64,000 bases of DNA from Thozetella sp. PMI_491 (taxonomy: Eukaryota > Ascomycota > Sordariomycetes > Chaetosphaeriales > Chaetosphaeriaceae): positions 620,001-684,000 of the forward strand of contig MU270043.1 of NCBI GenBank assembly GCA_021432635.1, in the 5' to 3' direction. Position numbers and translations under genes: made by a program. Within the stretch, counting starts at the first letter, position 1. Every line of letters begins with the position of its first letter. Shown here one piece after another: positions 12,092-24,174 of the stretch. The notes beneath the pieces are model-generated. The model did no database searches. It was not told the origin of the DNA and was given only the letters and a program-made list of their open reading frames with translations.

Positions 12092-12603
12092 CTTGGTTAC
12101 CGGTATGCGGGAGGCTGGAGATCAAGGTTCGTTCATCTCATGGCTCGCGCGTGTCAAAGGCGGGAGCTGGTGGTGGTGGTGGCGGTGGTAGCGGTGGTAG
12201 CGGTGGTGAGGGTCGTGGGAGGACACCGCCTTTGGGATTCTCCCATCAGGAAGTTGGGAACTGATGACGGGGTCTTTTCTGCAGCTCGGAGCGTTGCTGA
12301 CCCACTAAAAAGCGGCTCAAATTTAGGCTGCCTACAGGGGTCTAAGAGCTTGACCCGCTAGGGCCAGTCAGTGCGGCGGGTGGCGTTCTGGAAGCCACAG
12401 GATACACTAATAAGATAGGACGTCAGCCACCGATCTCGACGTCTTACCACAACTACTACTCTACCAGCAACCAACTACCAGACACCGGAGGTCAGGAAGG
12501 AGAAAGTTTGGCTCGGCCAAGCTAGGCCGCTAGGCCTCTTGTTCTTTTGGCGCTCCAACTAATTTCAACTCTGACAATCGCGTGGAAACAGCAGGGCTCG
12601 AAG
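12092..12603. promoter_or_regulatory. Divergent promoter, env9-like / G-patch gene
   Basis: About 510 bp between two divergent start codons. It includes a GGT-rich purine tract at about 12168-12208. No recognised binding site. Confidence 0.45.
12168..12208. repeat. GGT/GGTAGC-rich simple repeat
   Basis: Imperfect trinucleotide repeat (GGT)n with interspersed AGC and GGC units, inside the divergent promoter about 80-115 bp upstream of the env9-like start. Confidence 0.85.
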
Positions 12604-13317
12604 ATGGCGTCCGGCAGGCCGAGATTGCGACAAGAATCGCCACTCCCCGAGGAGGAAGTTGAGGACGATGTCCCGCTTCATCGGAAGAAGGTATTCGGCG
12701 CAGGCCTTCACAAAAAGACCATCTCATTCGTGCCGGCCTCAGACGGAACCCTCAAGTCAACAGGAGGCTCCGGCGTACCGGCTACGAAATCTGCACAGAG
12801 CATTGCAGATCTCTACATGAGTATGGTGCTGCCTGGAGAGGCAGCTAAATCCAAGCCTGAGGCCGAGATTTGTGTGGTTTGCAAGCTACCACTGCGACCG
12901 AGCTCTGAGCCATACAAACAAGGGGCAAGCATGCACATCAACAGCACGCATGAGACGTCCCTGGCCCACCAGATTTGTGTACCGCATTCACATCCTCCTT
13001 CAGCGCTAGACCGCTCGCGCATGGGGCTTGCGGTATTACAATCCCACGGATGGGACCCCGACTCCAGGAAGGGCTTGGGGGCCGGACAACAGGGCATCCA
13101 GTTCCCCGTTAAGGCGAGGCCCAAGGACGACACGACCGGCATTGGCATCGTGGTGCCAAAAAGCCTACCCCCTCGGGAGAAAAAGCCGCAACTGTTGGAC
13201 GCCGGCAAGGTCAGGAAGCAGTACAGCGAAGACAAGAAAAAAGCCGCCACGATACGACGCCAGCTCTTCGGAGACGACAGGTTAGAGAAGTATCTCGGAC
13301 CGGGAGCTGACGGATGA
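12604..13317 (+). CDS. G-patch domain protein with zinc-knuckle-like motif
   Basis: A 237-residue, single-exon protein. A G-patch lies near the C terminus (about 140-180: MGLAVLQSHGWDP...GLG...G...P), the fold that binds and activates DEAH-box RNA helicases. Just before it sits a Cys/His cluster (Cys90, Cys93, His111, His116, His122, Cys125) resembling a degenerate C2H2 finger, as in GPANK1-like proteins. The last 40 residues are highly basic. I chose the ATG at 12604 because an ATG 57 bp upstream adds an unrelated hydrophobic peptide; either is possible. A nuclear role in RNA processing is inferred from the domain. It is convergent with the ABC transporter. Confidence 0.8.
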   Translation: MASGRPRLRQESPLPEEEVEDDVPLHRKKVFGAGLHKKTISFVPASDGTLKSTGGSGVPATKSAQSIADLYMSMVLPGEAAKSKPEAEICVVCKLPLRPSSEPYKQGASMHINSTHETSLAHQICVPHSHPPSALDRSRMGLAVLQSHGWDPDSRKGLGAGQQGIQFPVKARPKDDTTGIGIVVPKSLPPREKKPQLLDAGKVRKQYSEDKKKAATIRRQLFGDDRLEKYLGPGADG

Positions 13318-13897
13318 ATACAGGTGATATGGTCTAGCACATAATATTTGCACCAGGGGATCAGATCATTCAATAGAGGGGAGGGGAGGAATGAGATGAA
13401 AGCCTGGCTTGAACGAGAGAATTAGCTAGCGCTAGGGAAAGTTATCAACGGTTTCCCGCTGGCCTAGGGACAGGATGACGAGTCCTCGTCTCAGGATCAT
13501 GATACCCAAAGGCGGAGTTGCCGCACACGATAAAAGATGTATGGGAACCAATGAAACCGGAATGAGGATCCACGTTCAAGAACGTTGCTGCCATATTTGT
13601 AGAGGAGTGCAAGTGAGTGTTCCGATTCACAGGTATGCAGGGCGTCCATTGCTCGATGGCAGTTACATTGTTCGTACCATTATAGAACCGGGACTATCTG
13701 AAGGAAGAAATCGGTCAATCTGGAACCTCTCTACTGAATCCATCTTTTGCTTTCCCATCTATACCCCCCAAACTCCGAGTCTATCCAGATCCCCACGTAG
13801 GGGCGGCCTATATAGTCTGTACAAAACAACCAAGACCAAGAAATGACTCTTGAGCTCATCTTCCTTTATCAAGATACGGGTATCTTTGATTTGGTGT
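13318..13897. other. Intergenic between convergent genes
   Basis: 580 bp between the stops of the G-patch and ABC transporter genes. Nothing beyond presumed 3' untranslated regions is visible. Confidence 0.5.
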
Positions 13898-16800
13898 TTA
13901 ATTGGCCTCCAGCAGCGCTGCGAGTTCTTCGCCCTCGCCGCTATGCCGAACCATGTCGTAGAACTGGCCCTTGGCCTTGTATAGCTCGGCCGGCGAGCCG
14001 ACCTCCAGCACGCGCCCAGCGCCAAGGACCACGACCTTGTCATAGTCCACGATGGTCCGCAGGCGGTGCGCGATCGTCACTAGCGTGCGGCTCGCGTCGC
14101 CATCCGCCTCCAGGTCAGCACGCAGGATTGCCTGGATGCCTCGATCGGTCTCATAGTCCATGCTGGCCGTGGCCTCATCCAGCAACATGAGCCTGCTCTT
14201 ACGGACGAGTGCGCGGCAGAGCGAAAGCACCTGCCTCTGGCCGTGGCTGAAGTTCTCGCCCTTGGCGTTGACTTGCGTGGCAAGCGACAGGCCGCTCGCG
14301 GCCTTCGCAATGTTGATGGCGCCATTAGCAGCCTCAGTGTTGTTCGCGGCGAGGAGGGGCGTCTCTTCAGTAGGCTTTGTAGCCTCGTCTTCTTGGCTGC
14401 TAGCACCGTTGCCGTTGGAGGCCTCCTCAGGTTCTTCCGAGGTATGGAACTGGAATGAGGCGATGTCGACACACGACTCGATAGCTTTCTGGATACGGCT
14501 CTCGGGAATCTCCCCGGAGGGGTCGAGGTTTGAACCAACGGTGCCGTTGAATAGAGTAGCTTCTTGTGGAATGATAGTTAGAGCCTGTCGAAGGGCCTTG
14601 CGCGGAACGGCGGTGATGTCCACTCCGTCGTAAAGAATCTTGCCCTCGACTATGTTGGTAAATCGCAGAAGAGAGAGCACCAGCTACGTGGCGTGTCAGG
14701 TCAGTTCAGTTCACGCAAGGTCTCCGCCAAGGTCAGCCATATAGGGTAACATACTGTGCTCTTTCCAGATCCGGTCCGTCCCACAACTGCCACCCGCTCA
14801 CCAGCTTCGAATTTGAGGTTAATGTCCTTAAGGATCTCCGGGCCATCCTCGTCGTACTTGACAGTTACATTCCGAAGCTCGACGGAGCCGCTTCGTGGCC
14901 AGTTCTTGGGCATGATCTGTTCTTCCCGATCCGCGTCTGTCTGGATAGCTAGAAGCTCCTGCTTGTGCGCGTCGTCGGTCTTCTCCTCCGGTTCGAGATT
15001 GCTATATTCTTTAACGCGATGGAACTGCAACTCGTGGGTTAGCATTCTCCGGCCAATATTTGCTCTCAGGCACGGGTCGCACTCACGCTCTGCATCTCGA
15101 CCTCAAGCTCGTTCATCGATCGGACAAGCATCATGATAGTATCGCCCAAGCCTGAGGCATTCGCAAGGGAGAAGCCAACCAGACCGGCGTCGAATTCGCC
15201 GGTCTTGGCCACAGCAATAATTCCGGCACACAAAGAGACTAGCGCAGTGACGAAGTCGACCCGGACCGATACCCAGCGGTTAATGTTGAAGTTGGCTTCC
15301 TGTGCGCGAGAGTAATCCCGCAGCCTCTCCGCCAGCTTATCTCGGAACACCTGGGGCATGCTTCCGCGAGCTCGGATTACGGCTAATCCGGCCATGCTGT
15401 CGCTGAACTGCGAGAAGACGGGGCTTTGACTGGACGAGACCAAACGGCGGACTACGACGGCAGTTCGGGTGTACATCTCGCCGGCTATGGCGCCGACGAA
15501 GCAGGTGAAGATTCCAGGCAGTATAAAGATTGGTAAGATAGAGCTGACAGCGCCCAACCGGAGGAATATTTGGATAATGGCCTCCAGGAATGCCTGCAGC
15601 ATGTGTACCAGCTGATTGTCGAGGGAGGACATGTCGCTGCTGAAACGGTTGACAACACGACCGACAGGTACCTTCTTCCACCACGCAAGAGAGACATTCA
15701 TCACGCTGCGCAGACAGGCTTGGTGGAGGCGCCTTGCAGCAATCCAGGCGCCGTTGGCATAGGTCAGGAAGCAGAGAGCATCCACGAGGATCGAGCCAAT
15801 CGTGAAGAGGATATAGATTCCCAGGTAGAAGGCGATGTTGACAGTGGCCTCCGATTTATACGAGTCCACCCAATACGCCAGCCACCAGCTGGTGCCAATG
15901 AACACGACATTGACGAAAATGCTAGTCAAGATAGCGAAGACGGCATACAGTGGTCCACCGAAGTGGAGCATGTACTGGAAAAACATGAGGCGGTTGCTGC
16001 TTCCACTGGCCTTCATCTCATCGGCAATCTCATCTGTCTTAGGCTTCGTATCGGCGGGCTTGGCATCGGTGGGAGCGGCTATACCGTTGCCGGTGCCATT
16101 GCCGGTGCCATTGCTGCTGCCGTTCACAGACGCCGAGGTATCAGGTGTGCTCTCGGGCTCGGGAATCCCATGCTCGAGAGTTACCGGCTTGCGCACGACG
16201 CCGATGTTGGGCTCGGCGCTCTTGATAACCCCGTTCTCCAGCACGATCGAAAAGTCAGCTTGGGCCGGGACCCAAGGCATTTGCGTGACGAGGATAGTAG
16301 TCCGCCCCTGAAGAAGATCGCCACAGAAGCAGTGCTTCCAGACAATGGCGGCCGTCTTGGCATCTAGCGCAGAGAAGGTGTCGTCCAACAAAAGCAAGGG
16401 GGCCTTTGAATAAAGCGCCCTGGCTAGTGCCACACGAGCCTTTTGGCCTCCCGAGAGCGCTGTACCGTTCTCGCCCACCTCGGTACCGTCACCTTTAGGC
16501 ATCTCGTCCAAGTCGACATCCAAGGCACATGCCTTGATGACACGATCATACCGAGCCTGCTCGAACTCGCTGTGGAAGAGAACGTTATCACGGATAGTCT
16601 CACTCTGGAGCCACGCCGTCTGGGAGGCGAAAGCAACGTCGTCGGGGCGAGTTACCGAGCCGCCCTCGATGAGGGTCTCACCCAGGATTGCCAGTAGAAG
16701 GGTCGTCTTTCCGCTGCCGCTCTGTCCAGAGACAACATTCAAGCCGCCCTGGACAAAATCGATTGAGATATCCTTGAGGGTGAAGGTGGCATTCTTATGT

Positions 16801-18802
16801 CGCCGAAAGGTGGCGTTCTTGATGGACAGCGGTCCAACTGGGTAGCGAGCTATGGGGGCCGTGCTTCTGAAGTACCGGTCAAGGCGATCCATCGAGATCC
16901 ACGCGTTGACGGCACTACGCGAGAAGAAGCTCATCATGCCTATGTTGCGTCTCATCGTATTGACTAGCGTGAGCGTGGTGAAGGCGATCGAGGCATTCAG
17001 CGGCTGCTGGAGGATGGCCGCGTAGGTGATAAACATCAGGGCTAGCGCAACAGCAGGGATAAGCTCGCTCATCTCGGCCATCAGGGTCAAGAGCAAGGTG
17101 ATCCGCCAGAGGTCCTTCTGCTCCTTTGCACGAGCCTCTTGCACGTGCTTAACCATGGCATCTTCCCATGCAAAGTACTTGATGGCCTTGATGGACGAAA
17201 GGTATTCGGTGATGAGCGAGATGCGCGAGTCCTGGGCTAACTTGACCTTCCTCTGCGAGCTCCCCATCAGCTGTGCGATGTAGGCAGGCACTGGGGTCAT
17301 GATGATCATGAAGACGGTCCCGACAAATGATGACCATCCAATGACTTTGTAGAGACCGATACAGGACAGGATGATGCCGGCAGGAATGCCAGTGGTAGCC
17401 ATGATGAAGTCCCGGGCCCGGTAGATAGCGTCGACATCGCTGCTCATGAGGTTCGCCAGTCGTCCTGTCGAGGTGCTCTTCATGCCTTCCGTCTTCTTGC
17501 CCCTAGTCTCGATCGCGTTGATGACGTCCTCCTCCAGTTCCATAGATGACATAGCTCGGTGATAAAGCTCCTGCGTGAAGCCGGCCTTGACGCGCACGAT
17601 GAGACGGGTTGAGTTGAAGATGTACTGCTGGAAGCAGAGGGTCCTCGCCATAGGACCACAGAACATGAGGATAAGCCAGACAACCGGGTTCAGCAGCGCA
17701 TCCTCTGGGTTGCCGATGTAGGCCAGAAGGTTGTAGAGAGCAAATGGGGTTATGAGCTCTACGCTGAAGGCCAGAATAGCCCAGACTGCCATGGTGATGA
17801 TTTCAACAGCCTGAAAGCGAGCGAGGGTCCAGATGGTGCGCTGCTTGCTCTTCTCTCTGGCTTTGAGCACGATGGTCAAGAGCCTCGCGGGCTCGTCGTA
17901 CCACGGAAGGCCCGGGAGGTCGACCATCTCGAGGGTCTTGCGGAAGCCCTTCCAGATCATGGGCGTGAGATACTCGTACGTCAGGTAGAACTGGAGCCAG
18001 CTGGCGGTCTCTTCGGGGCTAGGCTTCGGCTCCGGGGCGCGCAGGCTGAGATGCAGGTCCATGGGGGGCGGGTCCCAAGTCCTAGGCGTCACCAGCGCGA
18101 GGGCGCTGGCCGCGGCCAAGCTCAGGGCTGCGGCCAGCACCCATCGGTTCGGTTTATAGTCGGATCCAACCACGGCTTGGGGGAGAAACTCGGACGCGGC
18201 GAAGATCAGGAACTGGGTGAACACCAACAGGTTGATCTGGTGGAGGAAGGTGTGCCGCCATACCGGGCCGCCAACGAGGCGCAGGAGCCCCAGAACGAAA
18301 ATGACGCCAATGGTGACGGCATTGAATGATTGATACTCGGCCTCGGATGCTGCCAGGACGATGAAGACGAGCGCTACGATACGGGCCGCCTGGGACAAGG
18401 TCTCGTAGATGCGAGGGATGCGGGATGCTCTGTCGTTGCGGGTCGCGGGCCGGGGCGCGGTGCGATCGAAGACGCGTCGAAAGTGCCAGGCGTTCCAGAG
18501 CGCAATGAAGAGAAAGAGTCCGACCTGAATGTACCCCGACCTCGCCAGCTGCTGGGCCTTGGCGATCCACTCAATGCTACCGCTAATGGGGCGAAGGTGT
18601 CAGTCATCCGTCCACATTTGCTCCCGAGCGTGGGCAGCAGTTCAGGGAGAGAGCGGGAGCAGAAGGAAGCCATCTAGGGGGCCGTCAATTGTCGCACTCA
18701 CCTAGGCTCGAAAGTGGCAGCAGCAAAGGACCGGTGCGGCTGGGGGGCGAAGACGTTCCGGAACGACTCCGGCCGCCACCCGTCAAACACCGAGTCCAGC
18801 AT
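13898..18802 (-). CDS. ABCC-type full ABC transporter (Ybt1/bile-acid type)
   Basis: A multidrug-resistance-associated-protein transporter of 1550 residues in four exons: 18802-18702, 18582-15087, 15024-14755 and 14683-13898. The order is an N-terminal membrane region (TMD0-like), TMD1, NBD1, linker, TMD2, NBD2. NBD1 has Walker A GQSGSGKTT (about 653-661), signature LSGGQ (about 743-747) and LLLLDDTFSALD (about 763-774), where Asp replaces the usual catalytic Glu. NBD2 has GRTGSGKST, a divergent signature FSHGQ and the canonical LMLLDEATASMD. One degenerate and one competent site is typical of the ABCC family. The linker contains an NGTGNG repeat. Fungal relatives sit in the vacuolar or plasma membrane and export conjugated organic anions; the actual substrate is unknown. 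A 1.1-kb-class exon-intron layout with all phases matching supports an intact gene. Confidence 0.93.
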
Positions 18803-20161
18803 TGCTTGTCGCGAGAGATGTTGACGCAGACTAGAGTGCGTCTGACTGACCAGGCAGCGTGCGAGCCTCAGGGAGCCGGGGGGACATCAGTATAATAAGT
18901 ACTCGGCAAGGCGCCGAAGCACACCCCCGTGTCGCTTCCCCGTCGGCTCTGTATACCCTGCAGATCGCCCGGAGGGAAGAGGGTCCGTGGCCGCATGGTG
19001 TGACTCTTTGGCCCGGTCATTATCCATGCAAGCCCACGGCGAAGCGTTTGGGTCCTTTCTGGGGAGCAAAGTCCCTGCTTGCTACGGCCCGGGCAGGTGC
19101 GCACTTTGTCCCTTAGCCAGCTTCCTATCGCGGAAGGCAGCTTGGCCCCGAGAGCTTCGGAAGCACCCCGGAGCCTGATAGCGCCGCTGCCTCGCTCGCG
19201 CTCCCAAGCCAATTAGTGCCGGGCAATTGCAGGCATAAGCACGCTAGCACGGGAGGCCGGGGGAAGGCAGCCCAAAAGGACCTAACAGGCGGGCCCACGG
19301 CGCCGGATCCATCAAAAAAATATTCGAGATTCGATCCCGCAACAAGCAACACGCAACACGCAGCTTCCCCTCACTCTCTCTGCAGGATAAGCATTGCCCA
19401 GCATGTCTTGTATTGACAGCACATGGAATCCATTCAAGATGGGCAGGCTTCCAAGCCGCCGCGGTTACGTCGGGGCAAACAGAAAATGCCGTTTTGGAGG
19501 ATGCTATCCCAAGGCCAAGCTGGCCATAGTCCATCCAATCTTGGCAGACCCTCTACCACATACCTTGCCAGCCCTGCGGGATCAGCAAGGATCGTCTTGC
19601 AGATATTACTTGTTCGGACGGCCCCCCAAGCGCACCATGCGCTCGGAAGCGTTTGCAAATGCACACTGGAGAGGGTGGAGAACAATGCGCTAGGGACAGT
19701 GAATATTCTATACTCCCGTGTTGAGTGGGGGACCAAACCGACCTGCTGCAACTAAGGCACCTTACCCATTGCTACCATGTAGTACGACTCGGTAGCAGCC
19801 TCGCCTCGCCTCGCCTCGTGGCGTGGCGTGGGGTGAGTGAGCGTCGTGCTACGGCAAACGGTGCATCCAACAATCACCAGCGCCGTTGGCATGGAATCTC
19901 GGCTGCAAAACGCACCCACCTCCCGATTGAAGCCTCGACAGTCCGAGCAAGGCAGCAACAAAAGCGAGCCCGCAGGCAGTTGCCATGCCCTCGCGCTGCC
20001 TGCTAAGAGAGTGTCTCGGGAGCCTAGATACCGAGGCATCAGTGGTTGGTGCCTCGCTTGGCCCAACAACGAGGCGCCAAGTCTGTGCATCTTACTCCGT
20101 ATCGTCTTGTCACGGCCACTTAACTTACTATGGTAGGTAGCTGCTACCTAAGCCAGTATCT

Positions 20162-20222
20162 AGAGGTAGGTAGGCAGCACCGAGCTAGATACCTTAGGCA
20201 TAGTACTTTGCTGCCTACCTCT
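20162..20222. repeat. Imperfect inverted repeat (GGTAGG/CCTACC)
   Basis: AGAGGTAGGTAGGCAGCA (20162-20179) is answered by TGCTGCCTACCTCT (20209-20222), pairing 14 nt apart from a 4-nt insertion, with a loop of about 29 nt. Several other TACCTA/TAGGTA words lie in the preceding 60 bp. It could be a hairpin or a worn microsatellite. Confidence 0.6.
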
Positions 20223-21012
20223 CGAGGCCGAGACCGGGCTCGTTCGCCATTCCGTGAGATGTAGAGTCGTATCAAACTAGGATTCCACCCCGTTCCACCG
20301 CACGGCGCTGGCTATGACCGCAACTCCAGGCCACCGTTTTGTTTGTTTGCTCTCAAGGCATGCGGATAGTAGTTGAAGTATGAAGGCATAACAGAATGCT
20401 AAGCAGGGATAAAGCATCACCCGTGCGATGTGCCGCATGAGTAGCGCACCGAGCTAGGCGCACGGGCATTGCAGGCCATCCAAACCACCTGCTCAGCTCG
20501 GCAACGAGCAGCCCGGCATGTGGGGTTGACAGCAATACTAATTAGTACGGATACATAAGTGCCAGTCTAGACCGGGGAATTGGGGGCAGCCGAGTGTTTT
20601 CACCTCCCAATTGATGATACCTATCGCCGAGTGCAGGGTACCAGCTGGAATCGGAATCCAGCTCCGCTGCCTGACAAACTTGGCAAGCCTGACGAGCTGG
20701 CTTCTTTGTAGTAGAGGGTTCGGCACGAGATACCCGTCAACAAACCCCAACCCACCAGCATCCCCCCCCCCCTCTCTCTCTCCCCCAATCGACCGTGCGT
20801 TATCACTAATATACTGCATCCTGAATGTGTATGTAGTTGATTAGCCCCATCGGTAGATGTCACCTCGATCGGATCACCACACTGAAAAGATCCAACAGCT
20901 CCTGTCCCACCCAACCCACTGCGATTAAACCATTGAGACGCTTCGTTCTTTCCTCATCGTTAGTTGGGCGTCGCGCGATACGTAGGGGACTCTGAAGGAG
21001 GGAAAGGGGGCT

Positions 21013-21039
21013 CCCCCCCCCCCCCCTTTTTTTTTTTTT
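21013..21039. repeat. Poly-C/poly-T compound homopolymer
   Basis: Fourteen C followed directly by thirteen T in the gene-poor region. Length is likely to vary between isolates and with sequencing error. Confidence 0.9.
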
Positions 21040-22202
21040 AGTACCTCCGCAGTAATGGCTGCTTTTCTTGGCCAACAACCACTTGCGTGTTCCTGGCGGC
21101 GCCAGTTGGTGGCAACTTTGCCGGCGCCGAAACAAAGGAGCCACGCGTTGGCGTGCCTTTCCAAGTCTTTTGTGCTACCAACGAAAGGGGTTTCTCAGGT
21201 GGACAGTCTCGACGGTCTATTATTAGGACGGGCGAGAGCTGCCTCCCTAGAGCGTCAGTCATAAACAAGACACGAGACACGGGGCAAGGCGAGAGCCATC
21301 ATCCATGTGCCAGCGGATCTGAGCAGCACGCGTGACGGGCCGACTTGGCCTGTGCGCTGACGACAAGCTTTTTGGAGGGGCAAGAAGGAATCTTCGATGG
21401 ACAGTCCATGACGGGATGAGGTGCAGCTTGAATGCAGGGGTAAGTGCTCCAAGTGGGGCACGGCCCCCATTCTGGCAAAGAACCTTGATCCGTGGCGTTG
21501 TTTCGCTCTCCACCTGTCTTGCTGTCTTGCTGTCTTTGGCCTCCTGGAGCTTTCTTGTGGCCCCAGCTTCGTATTCATCCCTGTCTGCCCCATCCACACC
21601 TTCCCCGGTTTGTTTGTAGTCCACCATGATGGTATAATATTTGCCGAAGACCTCGTAATCCTTGCCCCTGCGTCCCCTGCTATGTATATTATCCTCTGCT
21701 TGCTCGTGTCGCCTTTCTCCTCATCGTGATCCTTCCCATCCCTATAACATTCTCGTGCCCGCCTTGGTCTGCATTGTCACTCGCTCGTTTAGCACCTTTA
21801 CTGTCGACCTCTCTTTGCCCATTTGGACCTAGTTGCTAGCCCTAATCCACAATCGACGCGCGGTGCTGCCAGCCGAGCCCTCCACGACCTTCACAACGTG
21901 CCTACCTCGTAGCGCGCATTCGCCCCTCGCGATCGTCGCTCGTGTTGCTTAGGCCTCGGCATCTGCCGACCGCCAGGCGATTAAAAAGCGGACCAGCCCC
22001 CGTCAAGACTTGCGACCTCTCGCTAGGCCTGGGTTCTCACATTCCTCGGCATTTCTCTTCGACTTTTCTTGAGCTCTCGTCCGCTTGCAACTTCGCAGGA
22101 ACGAACGCCTTGCCGGGTTGATTCTCTCGTCCTCTTTTAAATTCCCCTTTCGATCTCACTTGGCTTGATCAATTACCATCACCACCTTGGAAGTCAAAAG
22201 CC

Positions 22203-23683
22203 ATGCGCATCACTACCGTCGCCGTGGCTCTCGCCACCATCTCTCAGGCCCTAGGCGCCTATCAGGGCTTCAACTATGCCTCTACCTTCAACAACAACGC
22301 CGCCAAGCAGCAGTCTGACTTCGAGGCTGAGTTCAAGGTCGCACAGGGACTCAGCGGAGCTCCTGGTTCTTTTAGCAGCGCACGCCTCTACACTACCGTG
22401 GTTAGTGCCTCCTTCCTGACGCCGGGCCTCACACTCGACTCGGTGACGTGAGCTACAACGTTGAGACTGACGCTGAGACTCACTATAGCAAGCTGGAACC
22501 GCCAACGACCCCATTTCGGCCATCCCTGCGGCCATCTCCACCAAGACCTCGCTGCTCCTTGGCCTCTGGGCCTCTGGTGGCGATGCTAACTTCGCCAACG
22601 AGCTCTCCGCCCTCAAGAAGGCCATCAGCCAATACGGCAAAGACCTTGCACCCCTAGTTGCTGGGATCTCGGTCGGCAGTGAGGACCTTTACCGCATCTC
22701 GCCCACCGGAATCCTGAACCATGAAAATGTGGGCACCGGTCCTGACGTGCTCGCCGGGTACATTAAACAGGTCCGTGATGCCATATCAGGAACTGCTCTG
22801 TCTGGAGCCTCCATTGGCCATGTCGACACCTGGACCGCCTGGGTCAATGCCTCCAACAAAGCCACTATCGATGCCGTCGATTGGGTCGGGGTTGACGCCT
22901 ATCCCTACTTCGAGGATACCCACGCCAACGCCATCGAGAACGACAAGGGTTTGTTCCAGGACGCCTTCGACGCCACGGCCGCTGCTGTCGGTGGCAAGCC
23001 CGTCTGGGTCACCGAGACCGGCTTCCCCATATCTGGAAAGACTGTCGGCCTGGCTGTTCCCAGTATCAACAATGCCCAGAAATATTGGCAGGATGTTGGC
23101 TGCGGTCTGCTGTTCGGCAAGACCAATGTATGGTGGTACACGCTACATGACGCCGACCCGACTACTCCAAACCCCTCTTTCGGCATTGTTGGTGATAAGT
23201 TGAGCTCGACTCCCGTCTTCGACCTGTCCTGCGACGGGGTCAACACCTCGTAAGTTGTTCTATGTGATACAAATAAGTGGCATAATTCTAACACCTCCAA
23301 GTCCTTCTAGCTCGTCCAATACTCCGGCCACAACTTCTACGGGTAACGGCGGCGGAAGTGGGACTGGCGGTCAAACTACCACCGGCGAGCCTAGCTCAGG
23401 CGCAGGCGGCTCGGGTACCGCCGTCAATAGCTCTCAGAAGTCGATCGAGACGAAGACCACCGCGGGTAGCGGTACCCAAGCGGCCCCTACCTCGAGCTCG
23501 GGAAGTGGGAGCGGCAGCGGAAGCGGAGGCAGTGGCGGCTCTGGCTCAACCAGCACTGGCTCTAAATCGACTGCTTCACCAACCACCAGCTCAGTCACCA
23601 ACCCCAATGGTGCAGTCGCCTTCACAGGCTCGTCCATTTCGGCTGCCTTTGCCTTCTTGATGGCCGCGATCCTGGCCGTGTGA
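22203..23683 (+). CDS. eglC: GPI-anchored endo-beta-1,3-glucanase (GH17)
   Basis: A cell-wall glucan hydrolase of the fungal EglC group, 443 residues in three exons (22203-22400, 22489-23249, 23311-23683). It starts with a signal peptide (about 1-18, ending ALGA) followed directly by YQGFNYAS, the first strand of the GH17 barrel. The likely acid/base is Glu131 in SVGSEDL and the nucleophile Glu242 in VTETGFP. After the catalytic domain comes a Ser/Thr/Gly-rich stalk with SGSGSGSGG repeats, probably O-glycosylated, then a C-terminal hydrophobic segment ([12 protein letters not shown]) with small residues before it, as expected of a GPI-attachment signal. It would act on beta-1,3-glucan in the wall or at the outer plasma membrane during wall remodelling. 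The name follows Aspergillus eglC and rests on domain order and motifs. Confidence 0.92.
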
Positions 23684-24174
23684 GGAACTTTCCCCTCGCA
23701 TTCTTTTTGGTTGGTACAGGCGTGGATGGCGTTAGGTTTTAGGCAGCATCGGAAGGAAAACTGGCTTAGAATAAAAGGAGGTGCATCTAGTTCAGAAATG
23801 GGCCGAAGGCAGAGGGTTGCAGCTTGCATTCTACGATCCCAATCCTAAGAGGGTGGGCTGTGGTACATTCCACCCACAGCGTTAGTGCATAGGAGCGCGC
23901 CGTTAATACAGCCACAGCTCGGAAGCATGGTGAATAGGAATATGATGAGATACATATAGATGAAAACAAGGTACTACTCTCCCCGTAGGGCCACCTCTAA
24001 TTTATTTGTATGGTGGTTCGAGTTAAGTGCAACGCTAGACTCTCGATTCGCTCGTAGCTCTGACATGAATTCTGAATGAAATAGAAGAGAGCTCGCAGAG
24101 ATCGTTCTGATCACACACCCAGGACAGGCGAGACGAGGTAGATCGGTCAGCGGGAGTGACTCTCCCCTGCCTTA
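23684..24174. other. Intergenic between convergent genes
   Basis: About 490 bp between the stops of the glucanase and the PI-PLC gene. No coding signal seen. Confidence 0.5.

Larger units (their letters stand above)
18803..22202. other. Gene-poor intergenic region, 3.4 kb
   Basis: Between the divergent ABC transporter and glucanase starts I find no frame with a domain or believable intron-exon structure. It contains a (TCGCC)n/(GTGGC)n patch near 19800-19830, a potential hairpin at 20162-20222, and C/T homopolymers at 20762-20772 and 21013-21039. The last few hundred bases before 22203 are pyrimidine-rich and look like the glucanase promoter and leader. Confidence 0.5.

Noticed and set aside
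12547-12603. Upstream ATG of the G-patch gene
   Set aside because: It adds 19 residues unrelated to the family; the 12604 ATG has a better context, though the earlier start cannot be ruled out.
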